Source: an uncultured Akkermansia sp. (lineage in GTDB: Bacteria > Verrucomicrobiota > Verrucomicrobiia > Verrucomicrobiales > Akkermansiaceae). From it: 25,557 nt of DNA. Under the pieces are notes generated by a model. It did not search any database and was not told the DNA's origin. It saw only the letters and a program-made list of their open reading frames with translations. The stretch covers positions 1-25,557 of the forward strand of contig CAJGCZ010000034.1 of assembly GCA_904501975.1 (NCBI GenBank), given 5' to 3'. The position numbers and the translations under genes were made by a program. Below are positions 8,028 through 15,387 of the stretch, piece by piece (position 1 is the first letter of the stretch; each line of letters opens with the position of its first letter).

Positions 8028-9227
8028 TCATCTTCTCCTGCGCTTGGGGGCGGCAGGGCGCGGTTTGCGGATGGGGCGAGCGCCGGAATCGAGCAGGGCG
8101 GTATAAGCGTACTCAAAGCCATCCAACTTGCGGCGCTCAATGCTCTGCTTAATGAAAATCTCCACACTCTTGGCAAAGTCCACCTCGTCCGCCGTAAGCA
8201 GTGTAAAGGCATCGCCTTGGGCTTCGGCACGGCCGGTGCGGCCAATGCGGTGCACGTAGTCCTCCGGGTTCTCGGGCACACGGTAATTGATAACGTGGGT
8301 AACGCCGTTCACGTCGATGCCACGGGCGGCAACATCGGTGGCAACCAAGATGCGGTATTTATCCTCCTTAAAACCGCGCAGAGCAGCCATGCGCTCCTTT
8401 TGCGGAATATCGGAGTGCATCACCGTCACCTCCTTGCCCCAACCGGCATTGCTGAGCATATTGGCAACGGTGTCCGCCTCCTTACGGGTGCGGGTAAAGA
8501 CCATGAGGTTGCGGAAATCGGTAGACTTCACTAAGGCCAGCAGCAGGTCATCGCGCTGGTCCATACCCACGGGGTAGAAAGCGTGTGAGATGGTGGAGGC
8601 TACCTCACTGCGGGCAATCGCCACCTCCACGGGCTCCGTAAGGCACCATTTGGCAAAACCTTGCAGAATTTGGGGCATGGTGGCCGAGAAGAAGAGCGTT
8701 TGGCGGCCTTCCCACGGGCACAGGTTAATAATTTTGCGCACAATGGGCAAGAAGCCCATATCCGTCATACGGTCCACCTCGTCGAGCACCAGGTGGCGAA
8801 TCGTCTTAAACTTCATATTGCCGCGGTAGAAGTGGTCTACCAAGCGGCCCGGAGTCGCAATGACAACCTCTGCGCCACGCTGCAGTTCCTCCGTTTGCTT
8901 GCCATAGCCAATGCCGCCGTACAGCAAGGCAACCTTAATGTTGGTGTGGCGGGCATAGCTGCGGAAGGACTCGGCCAGCTGGTCTGCCAGCTCGCGGGTG
9001 GGCTCCAGCACTAACACCTGGGGCAGGCCGTTGGCCTCAATACGGGTCAACAGGGGCAGTGCAAAGGCTGCGGACTTGCCGGTGCCTGTTTGGGAGGCGC
9101 CAATCACGTCCTTGCCCTCCAGCACCACGGGAATGGCCTGTTGCTGGATGGGGGTGGGTGTCTCGTAGCCGCAATCTTTAACGGCCTCCAGAATGGGGGC
9201 GGAAAGCCCCAGTTCTTCAAATGTCAT
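8028..9227 (-). CDS. DEAD-box-family RNA helicase (RhlE-like) with DEVD motif II
   Basis: The 399-residue ATP-dependent RNA helicase has the full superfamily 2 set: Q-motif region PTPIQQQ (24-30), motif I ASQTGTGKS (44-52), PTREL (76-80), TPGR (125-128), motif II DEVD (149-152), SAT (181-183), then ARGID and HRIGRTGR in the second RecA domain. Motif II reads DEVD instead of DEAD. The acidic residues that matter for Mg-ATP are kept, so activity is expected. The C-terminus is a short basic tail ending KRRRR, likely for RNA binding. Roles in ribosome assembly or RNA turnover are typical of such proteins. The gene lies 65 nt downstream of the MBL-fold gene on the same strand and may share its promoter. 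Confidence 0.93.
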   Translation of the reverse strand: MTFEELGLSAPILEAVKDCGYETPTPIQQQAIPVVLEGKDVIGASQTGTGKSAAFALPLLTRIEANGLPQVLVLEPTRELADQLAESFRSYARHTNIKVALLYGGIGYGKQTEELQRGAEVVIATPGRLVDHFYRGNMKFKTIRHLVLDEVDRMTDMGFLPIVRKIINLCPWEGRQTLFFSATMPQILQGFAKWCLTEPVEVAIARSEVASTISHAFYPVGMDQRDDLLLALVKSTDFRNLMVFTRTRKEADTVANMLSNAGWGKEVTVMHSDIPQKERMAALRGFKEDKYRILVATDVAARGIDVNGVTHVINYRVPENPEDYVHRIGRTGRAEAQGDAFTLLTADEVDFAKSVEIFIKQSIERRKLDGFEYAYTALLDSGARPIRKPRPAAPKRRRR

Positions 9228-9292
9228 TGCTGTGTGTTTCTTTCTTGTTCGTCGTTGTCAAAATTGGTGTGTCGGCCCTCCTCGGCGGAAAA

Positions 9293-9922
9293 TTAGAGGT
9301 AGGGATTATTGAGGATTTCTTCCTCAATGGAGGTATCCGGGCCGTGTCCGCTGTGCACTACCGTGGTGTGCGGGCGGGGAAGCAGTTTCTCGCGAATGCC
9401 ACGCACCAGCTGCGCCATGCTGCCACCGGGGAAATCGGTGCGCCCCACAGCTCCGGCAAACAGAATATCGCCGCAAAAGAGCTCTTCCTCCTCCGGAAGC
9501 TCAAATGCCATGCCATCGGTAGAATGGCCGGGGATAAAGTGCGCTGCCCACTTCAGGCCGCCCCAATCGCCGGTGGAATCGTGGCTGCCCAACACGTTGT
9601 CTACGGTAAACGGCTCTACATCAAAGCCGCCGCCCCAGCTTTGGCGGGCCAGCTCCTCTAAGGTGAGGGCGGTGCTGTAGGGCATGCAGGCGCTTATGCG
9701 GCAGCCGTATTGGGCGGCCAGCTCTGCGGCTCCCTGCACGTGGTCAAAGTGTTGGTGGGTAATGAGTAGGTCTGTCACGCAGGCATCTGCCGGCAGGGTT
9801 TTCTTTACCCAAGCTGCAAAACCCAGCGGGGCGTCTATGGCTACGTAGCCCTGGGGGCCGCGTACCAAATAACCGTTGCACATGCACGGGCCTCCTGTGT
9901 AGACCTTGATGTCGATGCTCAT
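9293..9922 (-). CDS. Metallo-beta-lactamase-fold hydrolase (glyoxalase II-like)
   Basis: The 209-residue cytoplasmic enzyme carries the binuclear metal signature HQHFDH (residues 56-61), followed by H133 in IPGHSTDG, D152 in FCGDILF and H193 in HSGHGPDT. This is the layout of glyoxalase II-like (GloB/YcbL-type) hydrolases, which cleave thioesters such as S-lactoylglutathione. The exact substrate cannot be read from sequence. The short length without the long C-terminal helical domain of classical GloB points to the YcbL-type group. A near-consensus promoter lies only 7 nt upstream of the ATG, so the message is probably leaderless. Confidence 0.88.
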   Translation of the reverse strand: MSIDIKVYTGGPCMCNGYLVRGPQGYVAIDAPLGFAAWVKKTLPADACVTDLLITHQHFDHVQGAAELAAQYGCRISACMPYSTALTLEELARQSWGGGFDVEPFTVDNVLGSHDSTGDWGGLKWAAHFIPGHSTDGMAFELPEEEELFCGDILFAGAVGRTDFPGGSMAQLVRGIREKLLPRPHTTVVHSGHGPDTSIEEEILNNPYL

Positions 9923-9929
9923 GGGCGAG

Positions 9930-9958
9930 ATTATACGCTACAGCGCCCTGATTGGCAA
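9930..9958 (-). promoter_or_regulatory. Promoter giving a leaderless MBL-hydrolase mRNA
   Basis: On the minus strand TTGCCA (9958-9953), a 17-nt spacer and a perfect TATAAT (9935-9930). Only 7 nt separate the -10 from the ATG at 9922, so the transcript should start at or next to the start codon. Confidence 0.85.
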
Positions 9959-9971
9959 GCGGTAATTATGT

Positions 9972-9993
9972 CTCGGAATGTTGAAAGTTGAAT
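9972..9993. repeat. Short run of degenerate TTGAANN heptamers
   Basis: TTGAAAG-TTGAATA-TTGAAGG-like units with a 7-nt period lie between the divergent MBL-hydrolase and rpoZ genes. The family differs from the TTGTACN heptamers but has the same period. Confidence 0.45.
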
Positions 9994-10126
9994 ATTGAAG
10001 GGTGTGAGTGCAGCCTGTTGCTCCACTTGCGCGCCAATTCTTCCCTTGCATATCCCCTATTTAGTGCGGATATTTATCTAATCTGCGGAAATATCAATAT
10101 TTTTGTGTCAGAGTGCAAATATAGGC

Positions 10127-10155
10127 TTGCCATGGGAGAAGAAGCGTGCTACTAT
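10127..10155 (+). promoter_or_regulatory. Promoter of rpoZ
   Basis: TTGCCA (10127-10132), a 17-nt spacer and TACTAT (10150-10155). The leader of about 34 nt holds a small CCCC/GGGG hairpin (10164-10178). Confidence 0.65.
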
Positions 10156-10195
10156 GGGCGGAACCCCGTGTACAGGGGAATCCACATAATCATCC

Positions 10196-10510
10196 ATGAA
10201 AGTTGAACTTATCGAGAAAGCTGCTGAGATTGTAGGTGATAACCAATTGTTGGTCAACATCGTTTCTAAGCGAGTACAGCAACTCAACCGAGGTGCTGAT
10301 CCCTTTGTTCCCACAACTCCGGAAACCGGTACGGGTGACATTGCGCTCATGGAAATCATTGAGGGTAAGATTGTCTGGCATGAGATGACTGAAGAGGAAC
10401 GCTTGTCTAAGGCTGAGGCTGAAGACCTGTTCGATGAACTCTTCTCCGATTCTCCTTCCGCTCCCGTAACGGAGGACGACCGCACTATTACGGCCACAAT
10501 TGAGCTGTAA
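10196..10510 (+). CDS. rpoZ: RNA polymerase omega subunit
   Basis: The 104-residue protein matches the omega subunit, which helps assemble and stabilise RNA polymerase by clamping the beta-prime C-terminus. Recognisable parts are the N-terminal helix MKVELIEKAAEIVGDNQLLV, then NIVSKRVQQLNRGADPFV (the family's 'a..Ra.ql..G..p.v' region) and TGDIALMEIIEGKIVW (matching 'k...iAl.EI..gki'). An acidic, poorly conserved tail covers roughly residues 65-104. The ATG at 10196 has its own promoter. smpB follows 128 nt downstream, separated by a terminator-like hairpin. Confidence 0.85.
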   Translation: MKVELIEKAAEIVGDNQLLVNIVSKRVQQLNRGADPFVPTTPETGTGDIALMEIIEGKIVWHEMTEEERLSKAEAEDLFDELFSDSPSAPVTEDDRTITATIEL

Positions 10511-10568
10511 TGCCGTTGGCTTAGGCTGCCGCATCCTGTCGGCGTTGCCCGGCCTCGCAAATTTTAGG

Positions 10569-10615
10569 GCGGTTCGGTTGCCGGAGGTGCCGGTGAACCG
10601 AACCGTTCATTTTTA
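10569..10615 (+). terminator. Terminator or attenuator between rpoZ and smpB
   Basis: A 10-bp stem (10570-10579 with 10596-10605) encloses a second small CCGG/CCGG stem and is followed by an imperfect T-run (TTCATTTTTA). It lies just 24 nt before the smpB start and no promoter is visible between them, so partial read-through is likely. Confidence 0.7.
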
Positions 10616-10638
10616 TCATCCTTTATCTACACAACAAC

Positions 10639-11124
10639 ATGGCCAAGAAACCCACACCCGCCGGCAACCTGATTGCCAGTAACAAGAAAGCAGGCCGAGA
10701 TTATGAAATTTTGGGCCGCCATGAGTGCGGTATCGAACTGCGCGGCACGGAGGTAAAATCCATCCGCGCCGGTCGCGTCAATGTGTCCGATGCCTTCGCC
10801 CGCGTAGAGAAGGGGCAGCTTTTTTTGTACGGCTGCGATGTGCAACCTTGGGAAACCGCCGGCAAGTGGTTCCAGCATGAGGCTAAGCGCCCGCGCCGCC
10901 TGCTGATGCACAAGAAAGAGATTTTGAAGCTCGAGATTCAGCAAGCCCAGCGTGGCTATGCCTTGCCCTTGCTGCGTATGTATTGGAAGAACGGCAAAGT
11001 GAAGGTGGAAATCGGCTCCGGCCGTGGTAAAACCCACCGCGACCGCCGCTACGACCTCAAGGAACGCGCCGAGATGCGCGAGGTGGACCGCGAGGTTACA
11101 CGCTTTAATAAAGGCTTTTATTAA
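10639..11124 (+). CDS. smpB: SsrA-binding protein SmpB
   Basis: The 161-residue protein is SmpB, the partner of tmRNA in trans-translation, which rescues stalled ribosomes. Typical motifs are the N-terminal NKKAGRDYEI, GIELRGTEVKSIRAGRVNVSDAF, the LLMHKKEI segment, and the basic C-terminal tail starting GKTHRDRRYDLKERAE, which occupies the mRNA channel. Length is normal. The ATG follows an A/C-rich leader (CACAACAAC) without Shine-Dalgarno. No tmRNA gene (ssrA) was found in the 690 nt downstream, although the two often sit together. A terminator-like hairpin lies just upstream. Confidence 0.96.
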   Translation: MAKKPTPAGNLIASNKKAGRDYEILGRHECGIELRGTEVKSIRAGRVNVSDAFARVEKGQLFLYGCDVQPWETAGKWFQHEAKRPRRLLMHKKEILKLEIQQAQRGYALPLLRMYWKNGKVKVEIGSGRGKTHRDRRYDLKERAEMREVDREVTRFNKGFY

Positions 11125-11194
11125 GCCCGATAAATGACCTCACAACTGGCAATTTGTGGGGCGCATTGATGTGAGCTCAGCGAACGGAATTCAA

Positions 11195-11331
11195 GAGCCC
11201 CGGCAAGGGGCGGCAGAGAACGAGTGAACGGTATCGTCTTTTGCCACCGAACAAGAGCATACATAAAACTTTGTTTTTCAATGAAGCCCATACACCAAAC
11301 AACAGCTTTCTGCCGCCCCTCGCCGGGGCTC
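11195..11331. repeat. Long inverted repeat, 23-bp arms
   Basis: Arms 11195-11217 and 11309-11331 match at 22 of 23 positions, separated by 91 nt. Each arm also contains its own CCCC/GGGG hairpin. The loop is AT-richer and holds no gene. Confidence 0.75.
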
Positions 11332-11583
11332 TAATCGTTCTCCATCGCGATACCCGGCGCTGACGCACCGGGCTACTACGCTACCGCCCCTGAGCGGGGC
11401 TCAGAATTCGGCTCGCTGCGCTCGCGGGGTGGAGACGACAAACTCCCATTTTTCTGCCGATTTTATAGCCTAAAACGGCAATTTGTTGCCACCCACCGTG
11501 CACCCGCTGGCGCGGGTTCCATTTTCTTTACCTTGCGTAACGAGTGGTTTCCGTCTTCGTCTGCGCCTACACCGTGACAGGCA

Positions 11584-11745
11584 GAGTTCCGCTCGCCTAC
11601 GGCTCGCAGGGGAAGCGGAGTTTATCAAGCGGCTGGTGTTCCGCGCTTAAGGCGCGGGCGGTAAGCGTGGCTAGGCTTTGCCCCCTCGTGCGGCGGAGCC
11701 GCCAAGCTTAACAAATTGTACCTTGTACATCGTAAATTGTAAATT
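11584..11745 (-). repeat. Inverted partial copy of the R2 repeat (R4)
   Basis: Bases 11584-11681 are about 90% identical by eye to the reverse complement of 15451-15550, including the CGCGC/GCGCG hairpin and the GGCGAGCGGAACTCT end. At 11713-11745 four TTGTACN-type heptamers follow. Terminal inverted repeats are not both present, so this is a fragment. Confidence 0.65.
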
Positions 11746-11758
11746 CACTTCGTTACAC

Positions 11759-11790
11759 AAAAAAGCCCTCGGAAAACCGAGGGCTTTTTT
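11759..11790. terminator. Bidirectional terminator downstream of the acyl-activating enzyme
   Basis: Stem GCCCTCGG/CCGAGGGC (11765-11772 with 11777-11784) with an AAAA loop is flanked by A and T runs of six. It lies 24 nt past the stop of the minus-strand gene. Confidence 0.9.
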
Positions 11791-11813
11791 GTGAATGGTA
11801 GTTCAGCCGGCCA

Positions 11814-13988
11814 TTAGCGGGCGGCAAGGCCGAGGGCTTCCTCTGCCAGGAGCTTGCAACCACGGAGGTCGAGCTTGCCGGTGGGCAGAATGGGAATAGC
11901 CTCAACGGGTACCAAGTATTTGGGAGCCCAGAGGGTGGGAATCTTGCGCTCCTGCATCAGGTTGCGGATAGCGGCAAGGTGCTCCTTCTCCTCAGAGCTG
12001 CGGGCATGCTGCGGCAGGGCAGAGAGAAGCACCATTGCTTCACCCTTCTGCGGGTCGCTCACGCCGGTGATGGCAATCTTGACGCCATCTTCTGCGGTCA
12101 GCTCAAAGGCCTGGCTCAGAGCCAGCTCTACGCCTTCATGCGGCACCATCTCGCCACCCACCTTGGAGAAGCGGGAGAGACGACCACCGAGGGTAAGGAA
12201 GCCGTTGAGATCCATCTGGCCGATGTCGCCGGTCTTGAACCAGCCATCGCGGAAGATTTCGGCATTCACCTCGGGGCGGCCAATGTAGCCGCTGAACACG
12301 TTGGCACCCTTGAACCAAATCATACCGCGCTCGGTAAGCGGCAGTTCTACGTTGTCGTCATCAACATCGGTAATGCGCACAGCAATACCGGGAAGCAGGG
12401 CACCGATACTCGGGCGAACCGTGCCGGGTACAAAGAACTTGGAACCGCGGACGGGGGCTGCATTCGGCATGTTTACACCGATAACCGGGGAGGTCTCCGT
12501 CAGGCCGTAGCCTTCCATGGGCTGAATACCGCACTTGTCGATGAACTCCTGTTCGAGGTCAGCCTGCAGCTTTTCGGCACCCAGCACGAAGTAGCGCACG
12601 TTCTTGAAGGTGTCGGGCTCGGCACGGCGGAGCATGGCGCGGCCAAAGGTGGGCGTTGCGCATACGAGGGAGAGCTTGTGCTTGACGATAAGCTCGTTGA
12701 GGTTGCGGGCGTCTGTCGGGTTGGGGTAAGAGCAGACGGTGCAACCGGCAAGCAGCGGCAGCATCATGGTAACGGTAAGACCGAAGCTGTGGAAAATGGG
12801 CAAGCTGGCCAAGAAGCTCAGGTTGTTCATATCCAAGCGGCAGGCGCATTGAGAGGCATTGGCCAACACCATGCGGTGGGTCAGCACCACACCCTTGGGC
12901 TCGCCACTGGAGCCGGAGGTGAAGAGCATGACAGCCTCGTCGTTGTTCTTGCGGGCATCGGTATCGAACATGTTGCAGATAAGGGAGGCCGGGGCCATCT
13001 TAGCTGTCAGCACGTTGGAGATAAGCGTGAGCTTGGAAGTGTTCTGCAGCAGGTCTTCCACCAAAATAAGCTGCTCTGCGGGCGGCCAGGGGAACTGCGG
13101 CAACTTCTGCATGAACTTGCGGGCTGTAATGAAGGTCTTGAGCCCGGCCTGGCGTACCGTGCTTTCAAAGGCAGCGGCGGAGGAGGCATAGTTAATCAGC
13201 ACCGGGGTAATACCGGCCAGCAAGCAGCTCAGCGTGGCAATAACACCACCGCCGCCCGGGGGCAGGATGACACCAATGCGCTTGTCGTCGCGCTTGCGCA
13301 GCATCTTGGCAACGGCCATACTTACACCCAAAGCCTTGAAGAAGGGCAGGCGGGCACCGGTCATGCCGTCAATAATCTCTACCTTCGGGTTGGCTTTGAT
13401 GGAGCGTACAATGTTGGTGGTCAGCGAGGTGCTGAGCAGCGGCTGGGCGGCAAAGAGCTCTGCGCCCTTTTCCAACCAAGCTGCCATCAGGCGCTCACCG
13501 GTTTGCGGGCCGGCGGCAAGCTTCGGGAGAATGCAGAACTCCTCATGGCAATCCGGGTCTTGCACTTCGCGGTACAGGGTGGTTACGGTGTTGCCGTAGT
13601 AGCCCAAGAACAGCGGAATGGGTGAAATGTGCAAGCTGCCGACGTGGCGCAGGAAGGGGGAGGGTACGTCGCTATACGTGCCGCGAATCTTGGCTACCTG
13701 GCCCGGAAGGAATACGACGCTGATGCCGGCATCCAAGTGGGCCATAATTTGCTCACGAACGGCGCGGGACGTGGTGTGGCGGAAATCAAAGTACTCTACC
13801 TCAACCTGTTTGGCTTTGAGGAAGTCCATGATTTCGTCTGAGGGCGGGAAGGTGGGGTCCACCAAGTAGCATACCTTGCCTTCAAGCAGGTGGTGCAGGG
13901 CTCTGCCTGCCTCAATGCTGATGCGGTTCGGCATGTAAAATCCCGGCGTCACTATGTTTTCTTTTCCGTGTACGATTAAACCGGCCAT
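11814..13988 (-). CDS. Aas-like acyl-activating enzyme with a degenerate acyltransferase domain
   Basis: The 724-residue protein has an N-terminal PlsC-like region (about 1-190) and a C-terminal AMP-forming acyl-CoA/acyl-ACP synthetase (about 200-724), the order seen in Aas, the 2-acyl-glycerophosphoethanolamine acyltransferase/acyl-ACP synthetase. The adenylating half is intact: P-loop LFTSGSSGEPKGVVLTHR (355-372), GYGLTET (493-499), FKTGDIG (584-590) and the catalytic lysine in PTGKLD (702-707). In the first half the acyltransferase HX4D motif is absent. The place where Aas reads PNHVSFID reads PNRISIEA here (20-27), so that activity is probably lost. It likely activates fatty acids for phospholipid or lipid recycling at the membrane. 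It has its own promoter and a roughly 105-nt leader with a large hairpin. Confidence 0.85.
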   Translation of the reverse strand: MAGLIVHGKENIVTPGFYMPNRISIEAGRALHHLLEGKVCYLVDPTFPPSDEIMDFLKAKQVEVEYFDFRHTTSRAVREQIMAHLDAGISVVFLPGQVAKIRGTYSDVPSPFLRHVGSLHISPIPLFLGYYGNTVTTLYREVQDPDCHEEFCILPKLAAGPQTGERLMAAWLEKGAELFAAQPLLSTSLTTNIVRSIKANPKVEIIDGMTGARLPFFKALGVSMAVAKMLRKRDDKRIGVILPPGGGGVIATLSCLLAGITPVLINYASSAAAFESTVRQAGLKTFITARKFMQKLPQFPWPPAEQLILVEDLLQNTSKLTLISNVLTAKMAPASLICNMFDTDARKNNDEAVMLFTSGSSGEPKGVVLTHRMVLANASQCACRLDMNNLSFLASLPIFHSFGLTVTMMLPLLAGCTVCSYPNPTDARNLNELIVKHKLSLVCATPTFGRAMLRRAEPDTFKNVRYFVLGAEKLQADLEQEFIDKCGIQPMEGYGLTETSPVIGVNMPNAAPVRGSKFFVPGTVRPSIGALLPGIAVRITDVDDDNVELPLTERGMIWFKGANVFSGYIGRPEVNAEIFRDGWFKTGDIGQMDLNGFLTLGGRLSRFSKVGGEMVPHEGVELALSQAFELTAEDGVKIAITGVSDPQKGEAMVLLSALPQHARSSEEKEHLAAIRNLMQERKIPTLWAPKYLVPVEAIPILPTGKLDLRGCKLLAEEALGLAAR

Positions 13989-14032
13989 AATGCTGTGTTG
14001 TTAAAGTGTAAAAATGTGGTCTCAATGCAATA

Positions 14033-14068
14033 GAGCCGCCCAACGGGTTTGCCCCGGGTGGGCGGCTC
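14033..14068 (-). promoter_or_regulatory. Large hairpin in the leader of the acyl-activating enzyme mRNA
   Basis: A 10-bp stem (14033-14042 with 14059-14068) is extended by an inner CGGG/CCCG stem. No T-run follows in either direction, so it is not a classical terminator. It lies between the promoter and the ATG and may stabilise or regulate the mRNA. Confidence 0.6.
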
Positions 14069-14095
14069 CTGCCTCGCATTCAGGAGCTGTATGTT

Positions 14096-14124
14096 ATTAT
14101 AGCAGCTCTTTTGCGTTTTGCCAG
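14096..14124 (-). promoter_or_regulatory. Promoter of the acyl-activating enzyme gene
   Basis: Minus strand: CTGGCA (14124-14119), a 17-nt spacer and a perfect TATAAT (14101-14096), in the gap after the outer-membrane protein stop. The leader would be about 105 nt. Confidence 0.65.
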
Positions 14125-14141
14125 ATAAAAATCAGGCTTTT

Positions 14142-15149
14142 TTAGAATGTGTAGGTGGCGCTGATGCCGAAGACCACGCCGAAGTTCTTGAACGGAATCA
14201 TGGTCGGGTCGCCGCTGTAAGCCTTAGCGTGGGAGCGACGGTTGGCGTCCAAACCACCCTTGCCCAGCCAGTTGAAGCTTACGGAGGGGGTGATGATGAC
14301 GTTGTCCTTCACGAACCAGGGGGTGGAAAGCTTAATCCAGAAAGCCTGGGAGCCGTTGCCGCAAGCATTGTAGGGGTCTGCAAAGTAGTCAGCAGTGGCG
14401 CTCATGGCAAGTGTTACTACACCCAGAACGGAACCCTCGGTAGCGGGCTTCACCTTGTTCAGCGGGAACTTACCGGTGATGTAGGGCTCGAACCACCAAC
14501 CCTGGATACCTTGGAAGGAAAGGCTGGTCTTTACACCCATGCTCAGCCAGGGCATGTCGGTGGGAGTCCACTCGGGGGCGATGAATACTTCGTTTACTAC
14601 GGAAGCACCCTGGTTGCGGTAGTGCTTGGCCATTACGCCCAGAAGACCACCGTGTACAAAGCTGTGACCGAAGGAGATGTTCCACTCGGGGCGGATGTAC
14701 TTAGCCTCGGTGATAAGGGTGAACTGGTTCTCGATGTTCGGGCGCTTCAGTACAGTGCCGGCAGGAACATAACCGGAAGCACCGGGAACAATGGCACCCA
14801 TAGGCACGCGGTTCTCACCGGCCTTGATGCCACCGTACAGCGTGTGGCCGGAGGCCGGGGCGTGGTAGGCGATGGTGTGGCTCAGCGTCCAAAGGTTGCT
14901 GTGCTTGCCCAAATCATAATTGAACTTGGCAGCGGCGTACAATACGCTGTCACCCTGGGCTACAGAGTGGGAAACAACATAACCGCGGCCGGTGTAATTG
15001 GTCTCATAACCCACCGTCAAAGAGCCTTTGAGGCGATTTACGGAGAGAGCGGGCTCTGTGGCAAGGGGATCCACCGTGGTAGTGGCCGGTTCGCCGGCAA
15101 GAGCCGGGGCAGCAAAAAGGGCTGCGAGCAGTAGATTACGTACTTTCAT
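14142..15149 (-). CDS. Predicted outer-membrane beta-barrel protein
   Basis: The 335-residue precursor starts with a clear signal peptide (MKVRNLLLAALFAAPALA, cleavage expected after residue 18). The mature part alternates short amphipathic strands rich in aromatic residues and ends in SATYTF with a terminal phenylalanine, the usual recognition signal for Bam-dependent outer-membrane insertion. GNG- and tyrosine-rich segments and many glycine turns fit a beta-barrel. No specific porin or transporter family was recognised. A perfect-consensus promoter suggests high expression. The ATG has a CACACGAC leader and no Shine-Dalgarno. No clear terminator separates it from the next gene. Confidence 0.75.
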   Translation of the reverse strand: MKVRNLLLAALFAAPALAGEPATTTVDPLATEPALSVNRLKGSLTVGYETNYTGRGYVVSHSVAQGDSVLYAAAKFNYDLGKHSNLWTLSHTIAYHAPASGHTLYGGIKAGENRVPMGAIVPGASGYVPAGTVLKRPNIENQFTLITEAKYIRPEWNISFGHSFVHGGLLGVMAKHYRNQGASVVNEVFIAPEWTPTDMPWLSMGVKTSLSFQGIQGWWFEPYITGKFPLNKVKPATEGSVLGVVTLAMSATADYFADPYNACGNGSQAFWIKLSTPWFVKDNVIITPSVSFNWLGKGGLDANRRSHAKAYSGDPTMIPFKNFGVVFGISATYTF

Positions 15150-15238
15150 GTCGTGTGTGTTGTATGGTTGTTTTCCTAACTCGGCACTCGCTTTTCTTAT
15201 GGAGAAAAGTAGAGTGTACTCTAAGTTTTGGTGAGAAA

Positions 15239-15267
15239 ATTATAACAATCGTATTCTGGCATGTCAA
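15239..15267 (-). promoter_or_regulatory. Perfect-consensus promoter of the outer-membrane protein gene
   Basis: Minus strand TTGACA (15267-15262), a 17-nt spacer and TATAAT (15244-15239), fully consensus in both hexamers. The leader is about 82 nt and contains a CTTTTCT/AGAAAAG hairpin (15191-15209). Confidence 0.92.
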
Positions 15268-15387
15268 GAATTTAAGTAAATTTCTATCAAAAAGTAGGGA
15301 GATGGACGAATTTTGTGTCTTTTTCGGCCTGTATAAGGTATCAAAGAGGCGTTAATCCGCATGAAAAGGCGAGTTGCGAATTAAGGG

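Larger units (their letters stand above)
11125..11757. other. Gene-free, palindrome-rich island between smpB and the acyl-activating enzyme
   Basis: No convincing reading frame, tRNA or tmRNA was found. The stretch is a patchwork of short perfect or near-perfect palindromes (for example 11344-11351, 11353-11372, 11382-11398 and 11502-11517), a long inverted repeat at 11195-11331, a decayed hairpin array near 11331-11451, and a copy of repeat-family R2 sequence in reverse orientation at 11584-11745. Sixteen bases at 11436-11451 recur exactly, inverted, at 25428-25443 next to the right-edge hairpin array. Confidence 0.6.

Noticed and set aside
10159..10187. A GGAACCCCGTGTACAGGGGAA-like sequence in the rpoZ leader, which resembles a type I-E CRISPR repeat
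   Set aside because: Only one copy, no spaced repeats and no cas genes nearby. It is better read as a small leader hairpin.
11125..11757. A tmRNA (ssrA) gene next to smpB
   Set aside because: No tRNA-like 5' and 3' ends, no T-loop sequence and no tag-peptide frame. The palindromes belong to repeat elements.
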